Shown here piece after piece: positions 32,075 through 40,460 of a stretch of 64,000 nt of DNA; position 1 is the first letter of the stretch, and each line of letters starts with the position of its first letter. This DNA is from Streptomyces scabichelini (GTDB taxonomy: Bacteria > Actinomycetota > Actinomycetes > Streptomycetales > Streptomycetaceae): positions 1-64,000 of the forward strand of contig NZ_JAAKZY010000001.1 in the NCBI RefSeq assembly GCF_011045015.1, in the 5' to 3' direction. The notes under the pieces are model-generated. The model was not told where the DNA came from and did no database searches. It was given only the letters and a program-made list of their open reading frames with translations. Both the position numbers and the translations under genes were made by a program.

Positions 32075-32854
32075 ATGTCGCGCGACGCCCGCTGGAAGAC
32101 ACTGCTGGAACTGCTCGTGGAGCGCGGCCGGTTGGACGTCGAGGAAGCGGCGGCCGAGCTGGCGGTGTCGGCCGCGACGATCCGCCGTGACTTCGATCAG
32201 TTGGCCGAGCAGCAGATGCTCGTCCGCACCCGGGGCGGCGCGGTCGTGCACGGTGTCTCGTACGAGTTGCCCCTGCGCTACAAGACGGCCCGCCACGCCT
32301 CCGAGAAGCAGCGCATCGCGAAGGCCGTCGCGGATCTCGTCGCGCCCGGCGAGGCGGTGGGCCTGACCGGCGGCACGACGACCACGGAGGTGGCGCGCGC
32401 CCTGGCCGTACACAGCGATCTCGCGTCCGGCTCGCCCGCGCTGACCATCGTCACGAACGCGCTCAACATCGCCAACGAGCTTGCCGTACGTCCCCAGTTC
32501 AAGATCGTGCTGACCGGCGGAGTCGCGCGCCCGCAGTCGTACGAACTCATCGGCCCTCTGGCGGACGGCGTGCTCAGCCAGATCACCCTCGACGTGGCCG
32601 TGCTCGGTGTGGTCGCCTTCGACGTCACACACGGTGCCGCGGCGCACGACGAGGCGGAGGCCGCGATCAACCGACTGCTGTGCGAGCGCGCCGAGCGCGT
32701 GATCGTCGCGGCGGATTCCAGCAAGCTCGGCCAGCGGGCGTTCGCCCGGATCTGTGCGGCCGAGTCGGTGGACACGCTGGTCACGGACTCGGCCGCGAGC
32801 CAGGACATGGTGGGGCGATTCGAGGAGGCCGGGATCACGGTCGTCGCCGTCTGA
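32075..32854 (+). CDS. DeoR/GlpR family transcriptional regulator (AgaR-like)
   Basis: This is a 259-aa repressor. The DeoR helix-turn-helix spans about residues 6-60 (RGRLDVEEAAAELAVSAATI, RRDFDQLAEQQML). The DeoRC domain shows GLTGGTTTTEVARAL, TNALNIANELA and ADSSKLGQRAFA. A ribosome binding site GGAGAAGG precedes the ATG. It is divergent from the SIS/aldolase operon and most likely represses it until a phosphorylated amino sugar or tagatose derivative binds. Confidence 0.9.
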   Translation: MSRDARWKTLLELLVERGRLDVEEAAAELAVSAATIRRDFDQLAEQQMLVRTRGGAVVHGVSYELPLRYKTARHASEKQRIAKAVADLVAPGEAVGLTGGTTTTEVARALAVHSDLASGSPALTIVTNALNIANELAVRPQFKIVLTGGVARPQSYELIGPLADGVLSQITLDVAVLGVVAFDVTHGAAAHDEAEAAINRLLCERAERVIVAADSSKLGQRAFARICAAESVDTLVTDSAASQDMVGRFEEAGITVVAV

Positions 32855-32888
32855 CGTCCGGGGCTTCTTCGCTTCCAGTTGCTGCCCG

Positions 32889-35654
32889 CTACGGAGGGAG
32901 TACCGCGGCGAGTTGGCGCCGCGAGGTGATGCCGAGCTTCTTGAAGATGTTGCGCAGGTGGGCGTCTATCGTGCGCGGGCTGAGGAAGAGCCGGGCCGCG
33001 ATCTCCCGTGAGGTGGTGCCGGTGGCGGCCAGGCGGGCGATGGTGAGTTCGTGCGCGGTGAGGTGATCGGTCAGGGCCGCCGAGTCCGGGATGACGCGCC
33101 TGGCCCGTTCCCCGGTGGCACGCAGTTCCGCGCGGGCCCGGTCGGCGAAGGCTCCGGCGCCCATGGCGGACAGCTTCTCGAAGGCCAGACGCAGCTCGCG
33201 CCGTGCCTCGCGGCGGCGGCCCTCCCGGCGCAGCCATTCGCCGTACACCAGGTGGGCCCGCGCCAGGAACGTACCGACGCCCGAGTCGGTGAGGTGTCCG
33301 ACGGCCGCGCGATAGTGGCTCTCCGCCGTGGCGCCGTCCTCCTCCAGCAGCGCGGCCGTGTACGACCTGACGCCCAGCGCGAAGTCGGTTCCGGCGGCGG
33401 TGGTCTGCGTGTCGAGCGTCCGGAACGCCGCCGTCGCCCGCTCGCGGTCACCGCACCGCACGGCCGCCTCGACCAGTTCCAGCAGGGCGAATCCGGCGAC
33501 CGGCAGGTCTCCGTCGGCGCCGGCCCGCTCGGCCGCGGCCAGCGCGGTGGGGTAGTCGCCCAGACCGTTGTGCAGGACGGCGCTCGCCCAGTCGGCGAAC
33601 ACGATGAGCAGGTTCTTCTCCAGGGTGTGGGCGGCCTTGCGGGTCTGCTCGATCAGCGCGGTGGCGTCCCGTTTCGCGTCACGCAGGGCGGCCAGGTGCA
33701 GCCGGGTGTTCCGGTGCGGTGCCGCGCCCGTCAGCCCGGCCAGGGTCTCTTCCTCGCTCATCATCGACACGGCCGCCGCCATGTCTCCGTCGTGGATCGC
33801 CGCCGCGCTCAGCAGCGCCAGGCTCACGGTCAGCGTGGTCAACGAGCCCTCGGTACGGGCCTGTTCGACCTGCCGGGTGAGGATGCGCTTCGACAGGCTG
33901 GTGTCCCACACGACCACGGCCAGCATCGCGGCGAGCGTCAGCCGTTTCGTCCACATCGCGTCGTCCGCGTCGGCGAGGAGCCGCCGCAGCACCGGCACGC
34001 TCCCGGGATCTCCGTCCAGACAGCCGAGCAGCGCGTCCAGCAGTTCGTCGGTGGTGGTGGGCGGGCCGGGCGGCGGGGGTGCCGTGCGGGCGGCGGCGAC
34101 GGCGAGCGCCATGCCCTTGCCTGCCCGTCCGCTGACCAGGGCGGCCTGGAGTGCGTCGAGCAGGTACTCCCGGGCGGTGCGCGGCTCGAAAGGGGCGATG
34201 CGTTCCGCGGCCCGCACCAGGAAACGTACGGCCTCGTCGCCGCCGCTGAGGAAGTACTCCGCCCTGCCGCGCAGCAGGTCGGCCCGCGCGCCCAGTCGGT
34301 CGTCGAGGGGCCCGGCCTCGGCGTCGGCGATCATGCGGAGGGCTGCGTCGAGTGCTCCGGCCTCCAGGCTCGCCCCGGCGGCGGCGAGGAGTCGTCCGGC
34401 GCGCAGTGCGGGGTCGGCGGTGAGGGCGGCGGCGCGCTCCAGGAAGGCGGCGCCCGCCGCGGCACCGCCCCGGGCCTGGGCCCGGTCCGCCGAGCGGACC
34501 AGTTCGGCGGCCACCTCGTCGTCGGGGCGGGCCGCCGCCTGGGCGCGGTGCCAGGCCCGGTGGTCGGGGTCGGCGGCCGGGTCCGTGGCCTCGGCCAGCG
34601 CCTGGTGCGCCCTGCGTCGGTCGGCGGGTGAGGCGGCGAGATAGACGGCGGAGCGGACCAGCGGGTGGCGGAAGCGCGCCCGGCCGCCCAGCTCGATGAG
34701 CCCGGCGGCTTCCGCGGGCGCCCCGGCGGCCGGGTCGACGGCCAGCAGGTCGGCGGCCCGCCAGAGCCGGCCCGCGTCCCCGAGTGGTTCGGCGGCGGCC
34801 AGCAGGAGCAACAGCCGCGTATGAGCGGGGAGTTGAGCCTCCCTTTCACGGAAGCTGCGCTCGATCCTGCTCGACAGGGGTGCCGGTGTGGGCAGTCCGA
34901 AGCCGCCGGCCAGTTGTGCGGGGCCCATGCCGCGCGGGAGTTCCAGCAGCGCGAGGGGGTTGCCGTCGGCCTCGGCGAGGATCCGTTCCCGCACCCGGTC
35001 GTCGAGTGGCACATGCACGCGGGAGGCCAGGAGCGCCCGGGAGGGTTCGTCGGCCAGGCCGGTCAGGTGGAGTTCCGGCAGGCCGTCGAGTACGGGGGAA
35101 CCACCGGGCTCCCCACCATGCTCACGGGAGGCGAACACCATCGCGATCGGCTCGTCCTCGATCCGGCGGGCCACGAAGGCCAGCGCCTGGGCGGACGCCC
35201 GGTCCAGCCACTGGGCGTCGTCCACGACGCAGACCAGCGGTCCGTCACCGGCCGCCTCCGACAGCAGTCCGAGGACGGCCAGCGCCACGCCGAGGCGTTC
35301 CGGTGCTCTGCCCTGGCTGCGCCCGAAAGCCACTTCCAGCGCCGTGCGCTGCGGCTCGGGCAGTCGGCCCAGGCCGTCGAGCAACGGCATGCACAGCTGG
35401 TGCAGCGCGGCGTACGCCAGCTCCATCTCGAACTCGACGCCGTCGGCGCGCAGCGTCCGGGCGCCCGGTACCCGTCCGGCCGGACCGACGAGTATGTGTT
35501 CCAGCAGCGCGGTCTTGCCGACGCCCGGCTCCCCGTACACGACACAGCTCCCGCCGCGCCCTGCCCGCACGTCGGCCAACAGCCGTTCCAGAGCCTCGAC
35601 TTCGGCCTCGCGGCCGTACAAATGCTCCGGAACAGACGAAGAAGTCGCATGCAT
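32889..35654 (-). CDS. Large LuxR-family (LAL-type) ATPase regulator
   Basis: This is a 921-aa STAND-type regulator. An N-terminal AAA/NTPase domain has Walker A GEPGVGKTALLEH (about residues 40-52) and Walker B LVCVVDDAQWLDRA (about 140). A long helical TPR-like middle follows, then a C-terminal LuxR helix-turn-helix (about 855-915; LTAHELTIARLAATGTTSRE, LFLSPRTIDAHLRNIFKKLG). LAL proteins often activate secondary metabolism or sugar operons. It starts at ATG 35654, 86 bp after the carotenoid oxygenase stop on the same strand, so it may be co-transcribed with and regulate that operon. Confidence 0.9.
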   Translation of the reverse strand: MHATSSSVPEHLYGREAEVEALERLLADVRAGRGGSCVVYGEPGVGKTALLEHILVGPAGRVPGARTLRADGVEFEMELAYAALHQLCMPLLDGLGRLPEPQRTALEVAFGRSQGRAPERLGVALAVLGLLSEAAGDGPLVCVVDDAQWLDRASAQALAFVARRIEDEPIAMVFASREHGGEPGGSPVLDGLPELHLTGLADEPSRALLASRVHVPLDDRVRERILAEADGNPLALLELPRGMGPAQLAGGFGLPTPAPLSSRIERSFREREAQLPAHTRLLLLLAAAEPLGDAGRLWRAADLLAVDPAAGAPAEAAGLIELGGRARFRHPLVRSAVYLAASPADRRRAHQALAEATDPAADPDHRAWHRAQAAARPDDEVAAELVRSADRAQARGGAAAGAAFLERAAALTADPALRAGRLLAAAGASLEAGALDAALRMIADAEAGPLDDRLGARADLLRGRAEYFLSGGDEAVRFLVRAAERIAPFEPRTAREYLLDALQAALVSGRAGKGMALAVAAARTAPPPPGPPTTTDELLDALLGCLDGDPGSVPVLRRLLADADDAMWTKRLTLAAMLAVVVWDTSLSKRILTRQVEQARTEGSLTTLTVSLALLSAAAIHDGDMAAAVSMMSEEETLAGLTGAAPHRNTRLHLAALRDAKRDATALIEQTRKAAHTLEKNLLIVFADWASAVLHNGLGDYPTALAAAERAGADGDLPVAGFALLELVEAAVRCGDRERATAAFRTLDTQTTAAGTDFALGVRSYTAALLEEDGATAESHYRAAVGHLTDSGVGTFLARAHLVYGEWLRREGRRREARRELRLAFEKLSAMGAGAFADRARAELRATGERARRVIPDSAALTDHLTAHELTIARLAATGTTSREIAARLFLSPRTIDAHLRNIFKKLGITSRRQLAAVLPP

Positions 35655-35740
35655 GTGCGAAGCATGACACGGCGGGAACAGCGGACGGATGGACTCCGGC
35701 CAGGAGATCACCACGTCCGCGTAGCCGCCTGCTCGGCCGC

Positions 35741-37129
35741 CTACCCGGCCGTTTCCTCGTCCGGTATCCAGGAGCCGTGGATGCCGCCGGGGACGCGGCG
35801 GGGCAGTTCGACGGCGGCGATCGGCGGTGCCGTGATGTCGCCCGCGTCCAGCACGAGGAGCTCGGAGGAGTCCTCGGCGAGATCGCTGACGATGGTCAGC
35901 AGGTAGCCGTCGTCCTCCGCGGTGCCACCCGCCGCGGGCACGAAGACGGCCTCGCCCGGCAGCCGCCCGGCCCCGGCCGGCGCCACCTGCCGGTCGCCGC
36001 TGCGGTTGTCGTACTTGACCACGGCGTGCTCGCCGAGGCCCGCACCGGGGAAGGCGATCGCGTAGGTGTACCGGTTGGGGGTGCCGAGGACCGTGTCGTT
36101 GATGGTGGGGAACTCCGTGACCAGCGAGTCGAGGTCCTCCTCCCGGGCGGTGCCGGTGGCCGGGTCCAGGATCCAGCGGTGCTGCAGGGCGCCGGTCAGC
36201 GGCTCCGTCGGATACCCGGGTGCACCGACCCACCACTTCCAGCTGGTCGTCCAGGCGGCGCGGTCGTAGCGGGGGCCTTCGACGACGATGCGGCCCCGCT
36301 CGTCCTCGTAGGCGCCGGAGACGTGGATCATGGCGCCGGGCTCGACTTCGTACCAGGTCACCTCGGCAGGACCGGTGCGCGGCATGACGCCGATCCGGGG
36401 GGTGTAGGAGTCGCTCCAGCGGTATGGGATGCCGGAGTGCTCGGCCGGGTCGAAGACGACGGGCAGGTCGAGCCAGACGACGTTACGGCGCGTCAGGCCG
36501 AAGTCGTGCATCAGGCTGGGCCCTGCGCCCTCGACGACCTCGCTGCGGACGATCTCGCCGGCGGCCGACGCCACGTGGTAGGTGAGGTACGGCGGGAACG
36601 GGGAGTAGCCGAAGAAGTGGAGTTCTCCCGTGACCGGGTCCTCCCTGGGGTGGGCGGTCATCGCGGTGGTGAGCCGGCCCTGGAAGTCGTACGCGCCGAC
36701 CGTGTCGAGTTCGGGGGTGACCTCGAAGGGGAGGTTGGCCTCCTGAAGGGCGAGGATGCGGCCCGCGTGCTCCACGATGTGGGTGCCGGCGATGCTGGCG
36801 GTGAGGTCGACGCCGCCGTCCTCGCGCAGGTAGGGGGCGCCGTCCAGGGCGGGGGTGCGCACCCAGCGGTTGCGGTACCAGCTCGCCCGGCCCTCCTCCA
36901 GACGGACTCCGTGCAGCATGCCGCTGCCCCGGAACCAGTGGGTGGGGACGTCGCCGGGCCTGGGGTTGTGGCCGTTGCGGAAGTAACGGCCCGTCAGCTC
37001 GGGTGGCAGGGTGCCGCGGACCTTGAGGTCCGCCTCGGTGATCTCGTCCGCGACCGGGGTGTAGTGGCCCGCGAGGTACGGCTTGGCGTCGATGCCGGCG
37101 GTGGGGTCGTCAGTGCGGTGGTCGGTCAT
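35741..37129 (-). CDS. Carotenoid oxygenase (lignostilbene dioxygenase) family protein
   Basis: This is a 462-aa iron(II) oxygenase with a seven-bladed propeller fold. The four iron-binding histidines are recognisable: His160 (TAHPRE), His208 (LMHDFGLT), His269 (MIHVSGAYED) and His451 (GGIHGSW). RYFRNGHNP near the N-terminus is also typical. Family members cleave double bonds in carotenoids or in stilbenes from lignin. It is the last gene of an SRPBCC-MFS-oxygenase operon, overlapping the MFS gene by 4 bp (ATGA). No carotenoid biosynthesis genes are nearby, so an aromatic or apocarotenoid substrate is as likely. Confidence 0.9.
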   Translation of the reverse strand: MTDHRTDDPTAGIDAKPYLAGHYTPVADEITEADLKVRGTLPPELTGRYFRNGHNPRPGDVPTHWFRGSGMLHGVRLEEGRASWYRNRWVRTPALDGAPYLREDGGVDLTASIAGTHIVEHAGRILALQEANLPFEVTPELDTVGAYDFQGRLTTAMTAHPREDPVTGELHFFGYSPFPPYLTYHVASAAGEIVRSEVVEGAGPSLMHDFGLTRRNVVWLDLPVVFDPAEHSGIPYRWSDSYTPRIGVMPRTGPAEVTWYEVEPGAMIHVSGAYEDERGRIVVEGPRYDRAAWTTSWKWWVGAPGYPTEPLTGALQHRWILDPATGTAREEDLDSLVTEFPTINDTVLGTPNRYTYAIAFPGAGLGEHAVVKYDNRSGDRQVAPAGAGRLPGEAVFVPAAGGTAEDDGYLLTIVSDLAEDSSELLVLDAGDITAPPIAAVELPRRVPGGIHGSWIPDEETAG

Positions 37130-38619
37130 GACCGGTTGTCTCCTGTCGTGATGAGGGGCTCGTGGCGCGCGGGAGAGCCCTTACGGGGGCTTCGCAGCGC
37201 GAGTGCGACGAGCAGGGCGTTGAGCAGCATGAGGACTCCTCCGGCTGTGAAGGCCAGCCGGTATCCCTCGGTGAGCGCCTGAAGGCGCGTCAGGTCTGTC
37301 GGCGCGGCGTCGGTGCGGGCGGAGGCCAGGGTGCTCAGGAAGGCGAGACCGACGACTCCGCCCAGTTGCCGTGTGGTGTTGACCAGGCCACCGGCGATGC
37401 CCGCGTCGGCGGCCGGCACGCCCTCCACCGCGCCCGCGGTGAGCCGGACGAACGCGATGCCCAGGCCGGCTCCGGCGCACAGCGAAGGGCCGAGGACGTC
37501 GGCGGCGAAGGTGCCGTCGGCGGGAAGTCGGCCGAACCAGAGCAGCCCGGCGGCCAGCAGCAGCACCCCGGCCACCTGAGTACGTCGCGCGCCGAGCCGT
37601 CCGGCCAGCCGCGGAGTCGCCCACGCGGCCAGGGCGTTGGCTCCCGCGAGCGGCAGCTGGGCGAGCCCGGTGACGAGGGGGCCGTACCCGAGAACGCGCT
37701 GCTGGTAGAGCGGAAGGAAGAAGAACAGCGAGACCCATACGGCGCCCAGGAGCGCCATGGCGAGATTGGCGGGCCCCACCGTGCCGGTGCTCAACAGCCG
37801 CAGGGGCAGAAGGGGTTGTGCCGTCCGGCGTTCGACGATCAGGAAGACGCCGAGCAGGACCACGGCCGCCCCGACGGGTGCCAGGACCGCCTCCGACAGC
37901 CATCCGGAGCGTCCGGCGTGGCTGATGCCGAGGACGAAGGCGACCAGTCCCGCGGTGACGGCGGCGGCGCCCGGGAAGTCGGTGCCGCCGCCCGCGCGTT
38001 GCGGTGCGTCGCGGTCGATGTACCGCAGGCAGCCCATGATGACGAGCACGGTCACGGGAACCGGCGCCCAGAAGACGGACCGCCAGCCGAGCGCCTCCGT
38101 GAGCAGACCGCCGAGCAGGACGCCCGCCGCGCCGCCGACCGCGGACACGGCGCCCCACACGGCGAGGGCCCGGCCGCGCGCGGCCCTCGACGGGTACACC
38201 ACCATCACCAGGGCGAGGGCCGCGGGCGCCAGCGCGGCGGCCCCGACACCCTGGACCACGCGGGCGGCGATGAGCAGCCAGGGCACCGGCGCGGATCCCG
38301 CCAGGACGGACCCGGCGGCGAAGAGTCCCAGACCGGCCAGCAGGACCGTGCGCCGTCCCAGCAGGTCGGCGGCGCGTCCGCCGACGAGCAGGAGGGCGCC
38401 GAAGGCCAGGCCGTAGGCGTTCACGATCCAGGTCTGGCCCGGCTCCGACAGCCGCAGACCGTCGCTGACCGACGGCAGCGCGACATTGACGATCGAGGTC
38501 GTGAGGACCACCAGGAACTGGCCCGTGGCGAGCACCGCCAGAGGCGCCCAGCCAGGCGTGCGAGCGTCGTTGCCGGGGGTGGCGTCATGGCCGGGGGTGC
38601 AGTCGGCGGTGTCGGTCAC
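37126..38619 (-). CDS. MFS transporter (DHA2 family, 14 TM)
   Basis: This is a 497-aa major facilitator with about 14 helices from residue 25 to 485. FLVVLTTSIVNVALPSV in helix 1 with GGRAADLLGRRTVLL (motif A) and VQGVGAAALAPAALALV (motif C region) mark a drug:H+ antiporter-2 type efflux pump. The start is GTG 38619, overlapping the SRPBCC stop (GTGA), and its stop overlaps the carotenoid oxygenase ATG. It probably exports the substrate or product of the linked oxygenase, by context. Confidence 0.9.
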   Translation of the reverse strand: MTDTADCTPGHDATPGNDARTPGWAPLAVLATGQFLVVLTTSIVNVALPSVSDGLRLSEPGQTWIVNAYGLAFGALLLVGGRAADLLGRRTVLLAGLGLFAAGSVLAGSAPVPWLLIAARVVQGVGAAALAPAALALVMVVYPSRAARGRALAVWGAVSAVGGAAGVLLGGLLTEALGWRSVFWAPVPVTVLVIMGCLRYIDRDAPQRAGGGTDFPGAAAVTAGLVAFVLGISHAGRSGWLSEAVLAPVGAAVVLLGVFLIVERRTAQPLLPLRLLSTGTVGPANLAMALLGAVWVSLFFFLPLYQQRVLGYGPLVTGLAQLPLAGANALAAWATPRLAGRLGARRTQVAGVLLLAAGLLWFGRLPADGTFAADVLGPSLCAGAGLGIAFVRLTAGAVEGVPAADAGIAGGLVNTTRQLGGVVGLAFLSTLASARTDAAPTDLTRLQALTEGYRLAFTAGGVLMLLNALLVALALRSPRKGSPARHEPLITTGDNRS

Positions 38620-39071
38620 GCCTGGTCGCTTTCCGCGGCTTTCTTGAGGTGGCCGAGCCAGTGCTTGAGCGAGTCGTCGAGCGCCTGCTGGATGCCGGCG
38701 GGATCGGCTCGTACAGGCTCGCCGTCCCACGACTCCTCCGTGCGGACCAGCACCGTTCCGTGCTGCCCGGGCTGGAAGGTCCACAGGTGGATGCCCGTGA
38801 TGCCGTGGGCGGGGCCACCCCACAGAATCCGGTGCGGGACGTCCAGTGCGTACACGGTGGAGGCGATGTCGAGACCTGCCGTGCTCCAGTGGAAGGTGCT
38901 GCCGACGGTCAGCGCGCCGTCGCTCCGGGAGGTGCTGATGTCCGGCTGCCAGAGGGACCAGCCGGTCACGTCGGTGTGCAGCCGCCAGACCCGCTCCAGG
39001 GGCGCGTCGATGCTGATGTCGTGGCGTGCGATCACGGGTGCGGCGGTGTCGATCCGCTCGGGGTATGTCAT
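38616..39071 (-). CDS. SRPBCC family protein
   Basis: This is a 151-aa START-like protein with HDISIDAPLERVWRLHTDVTGWS and WQPDI near the N-terminus, the typical SRPBCC opening, and a C-terminal helix (DDSLKHWLGHLKKAAES). The cavity would bind a hydrophobic ligand. It is the first gene of the operon with the MFS pump and carotenoid oxygenase, so it may carry or modify the same hydrophobic compound. The ATG at 39071 follows a 110-bp gap from the upstream lipoprotein gene. Confidence 0.85.
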   Translation of the reverse strand: MTYPERIDTAAPVIARHDISIDAPLERVWRLHTDVTGWSLWQPDISTSRSDGALTVGSTFHWSTAGLDIASTVYALDVPHRILWGGPAHGITGIHLWTFQPGQHGTVLVRTEESWDGEPVRADPAGIQQALDDSLKHWLGHLKKAAESDQA

Positions 39072-39182
39072 GCCGCCAGGGTGGCTGCGCCACGCGTCCG
39101 CTCGCGTCGGCGGAACCTGCCTAACCGCCGGCTTCGCCTACCGCCCGAACCGGCGCCCGAACCTGGCCGTCCGCCGCGCCCC

Positions 39183-40460
39183 TCATCCGCCGGGGCTCGC
39201 GCAGATGTCCTGCGGCGGGCGGAACGTGCGGTCGCCGCCTGAGTCCTCGGCCACCTGGACGCGTACGGTCTCCAGTTGCCGGAGCAGCGAGTCGAGGTGC
39301 TTGGCCGTGGGGTCGCGGAAGAACTCCAGCACCGCCCGGTAGAAGACGTCGCGCAGTTCGGGCGGCATCACGTCGGAGGCGTCGAAGCACAGGGTGCGGG
39401 CGCGTGAGGTGAGCAGGGAGTCGATCTCCTGCTCGATGGGGTCCGCGGACGTCGTCGGCGGCAGCCCGGCCGTGTCCGGGAACAGCGGCCGCACCGCCGG
39501 GTCCGCCTCCGCCCGCCAGCGCTCACGCCCGTCAGAGCTCGACAGCCGCTCCACCAGTTCCTGGGCCGCCGGATCGTCGCTGAAGACGGCGGCCATGTCA
39601 CCCGCGACCTCGTACGCGTCCCGGTGTTCGGGCCGCCCGTGCAGGAAGCGGGCCGACGGCTCCACGCGGACGTCGTCGTCCGCGTACACGTACCGGATGA
39701 AGGCGTTCTGGTGCTCGTGGGTGCAGTCGAAGCCGGGCGAGGCGAGCAGTCCGCGCGGCTGCCCGTCGGGGCCGGGCGTGCCCTCGTACGACGTGGTCAG
39801 GGACCGCTCGATCGACTCCGGCGAGCGGTCGCCGAGCAGCCCCGCCCAGGTCGTCCAGGCGCGTTCGACGGCCGGGTCGCGCCAGTCGAGCCTGCCCGTG
39901 GCCCACTCGGTGTAGCGGGCGGGTCCCGCCTGGTGGAGCAGGATGTCCTCGATCCAGTCGGTGCCGGGCCAGCCCGAGGTGGCCTGCGAGGCGAGCCCCA
40001 CGCACCACTCGGGGTCGTCGCTCGGTGTGCCCTCCTTGCTCCACACCAGGCTCTTCACATCGACCTTCAGCGGCACCCAGTACGTACGCCGTCTGCTGTC
40101 CACGAGGAGGGTCGGCGCCCATGGCGGGTAGGCGCGCTCGGCGGTCTCCTCGGCGAGGGGTTTCAGCTGGTCGCGGCGGGCGTACTCGGTGAGTTCGCCG
40201 ATGCTGTTGAGGATCGCCACGTCCGGCGGGGCGCCCGCCTCCAGCTGCGAGACGAGGGTTTCGCGCAGGGACCGGGTGCCTTCGTACGTGTACGTCCGGC
40301 CGGTCCCGTCGTCCAGCTTCTTCAGGGCGGCTTCGAAGGCCTCGCCCTCCTTGCCGGTCCACGGGCCGAGGACGACGAGCGGGTCGGGGGTGTCCGAGGT
40401 GCAGCCGGGGACTAGGACGAGGAGGCAGGCCGCGAGGAGGACACGCAGGACGCGGCTCAT
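39183..40460 (-). CDS. Extracellular solute-binding lipoprotein (family 1, sugar-type)
   Basis: This is a 425-aa lipoprotein. The signal peptide ends in a lipobox with Cys20 (LVPGC). The mature part opens VVLGPWTGKEGEAFEAALKK, then YTYEGTRSLRETLVSQLEAG and PPDVAIL. This matches family 1 binding proteins for oligosaccharides such as alpha-glucosides, not the amino-acid GlnH family. No ABC permease or ATPase is adjacent. Instead it follows a membrane protein and a PknG-type kinase with a 4-bp overlap (ATGA), so sensing rather than uptake is likely. Its ligand is unknown. Confidence 0.85.
   Translation of the reverse strand: MSRVLRVLLAACLLVLVPGCTSDTPDPLVVLGPWTGKEGEAFEAALKKLDDGTGRTYTYEGTRSLRETLVSQLEAGAPPDVAILNSIGELTEYARRDQLKPLAEETAERAYPPWAPTLLVDSRRRTYWVPLKVDVKSLVWSKEGTPSDDPEWCVGLASQATSGWPGTDWIEDILLHQAGPARYTEWATGRLDWRDPAVERAWTTWAGLLGDRSPESIERSLTTSYEGTPGPDGQPRGLLASPGFDCTHEHQNAFIRYVYADDDVRVEPSARFLHGRPEHRDAYEVAGDMAAVFSDDPAAQELVERLSSSDGRERWRAEADPAVRPLFPDTAGLPPTTSADPIEQEIDSLLTSRARTLCFDASDVMPPELRDVFYRAVLEFFRDPTAKHLDSLLRQLETVRVQVAEDSGGDRTFRPPQDICASPGG

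Noticed and set aside
32889..36236. 1115-aa extension of the LuxR regulator
   Set aside because: The extension overlaps the carotenoid oxygenase gene out of frame; ATG 35654 starts a complete NTPase domain.
34784..37282. 832-aa plus-strand frame
   Set aside because: Antisense to the LuxR regulator and carotenoid oxygenase; composition is that of a shadow frame.
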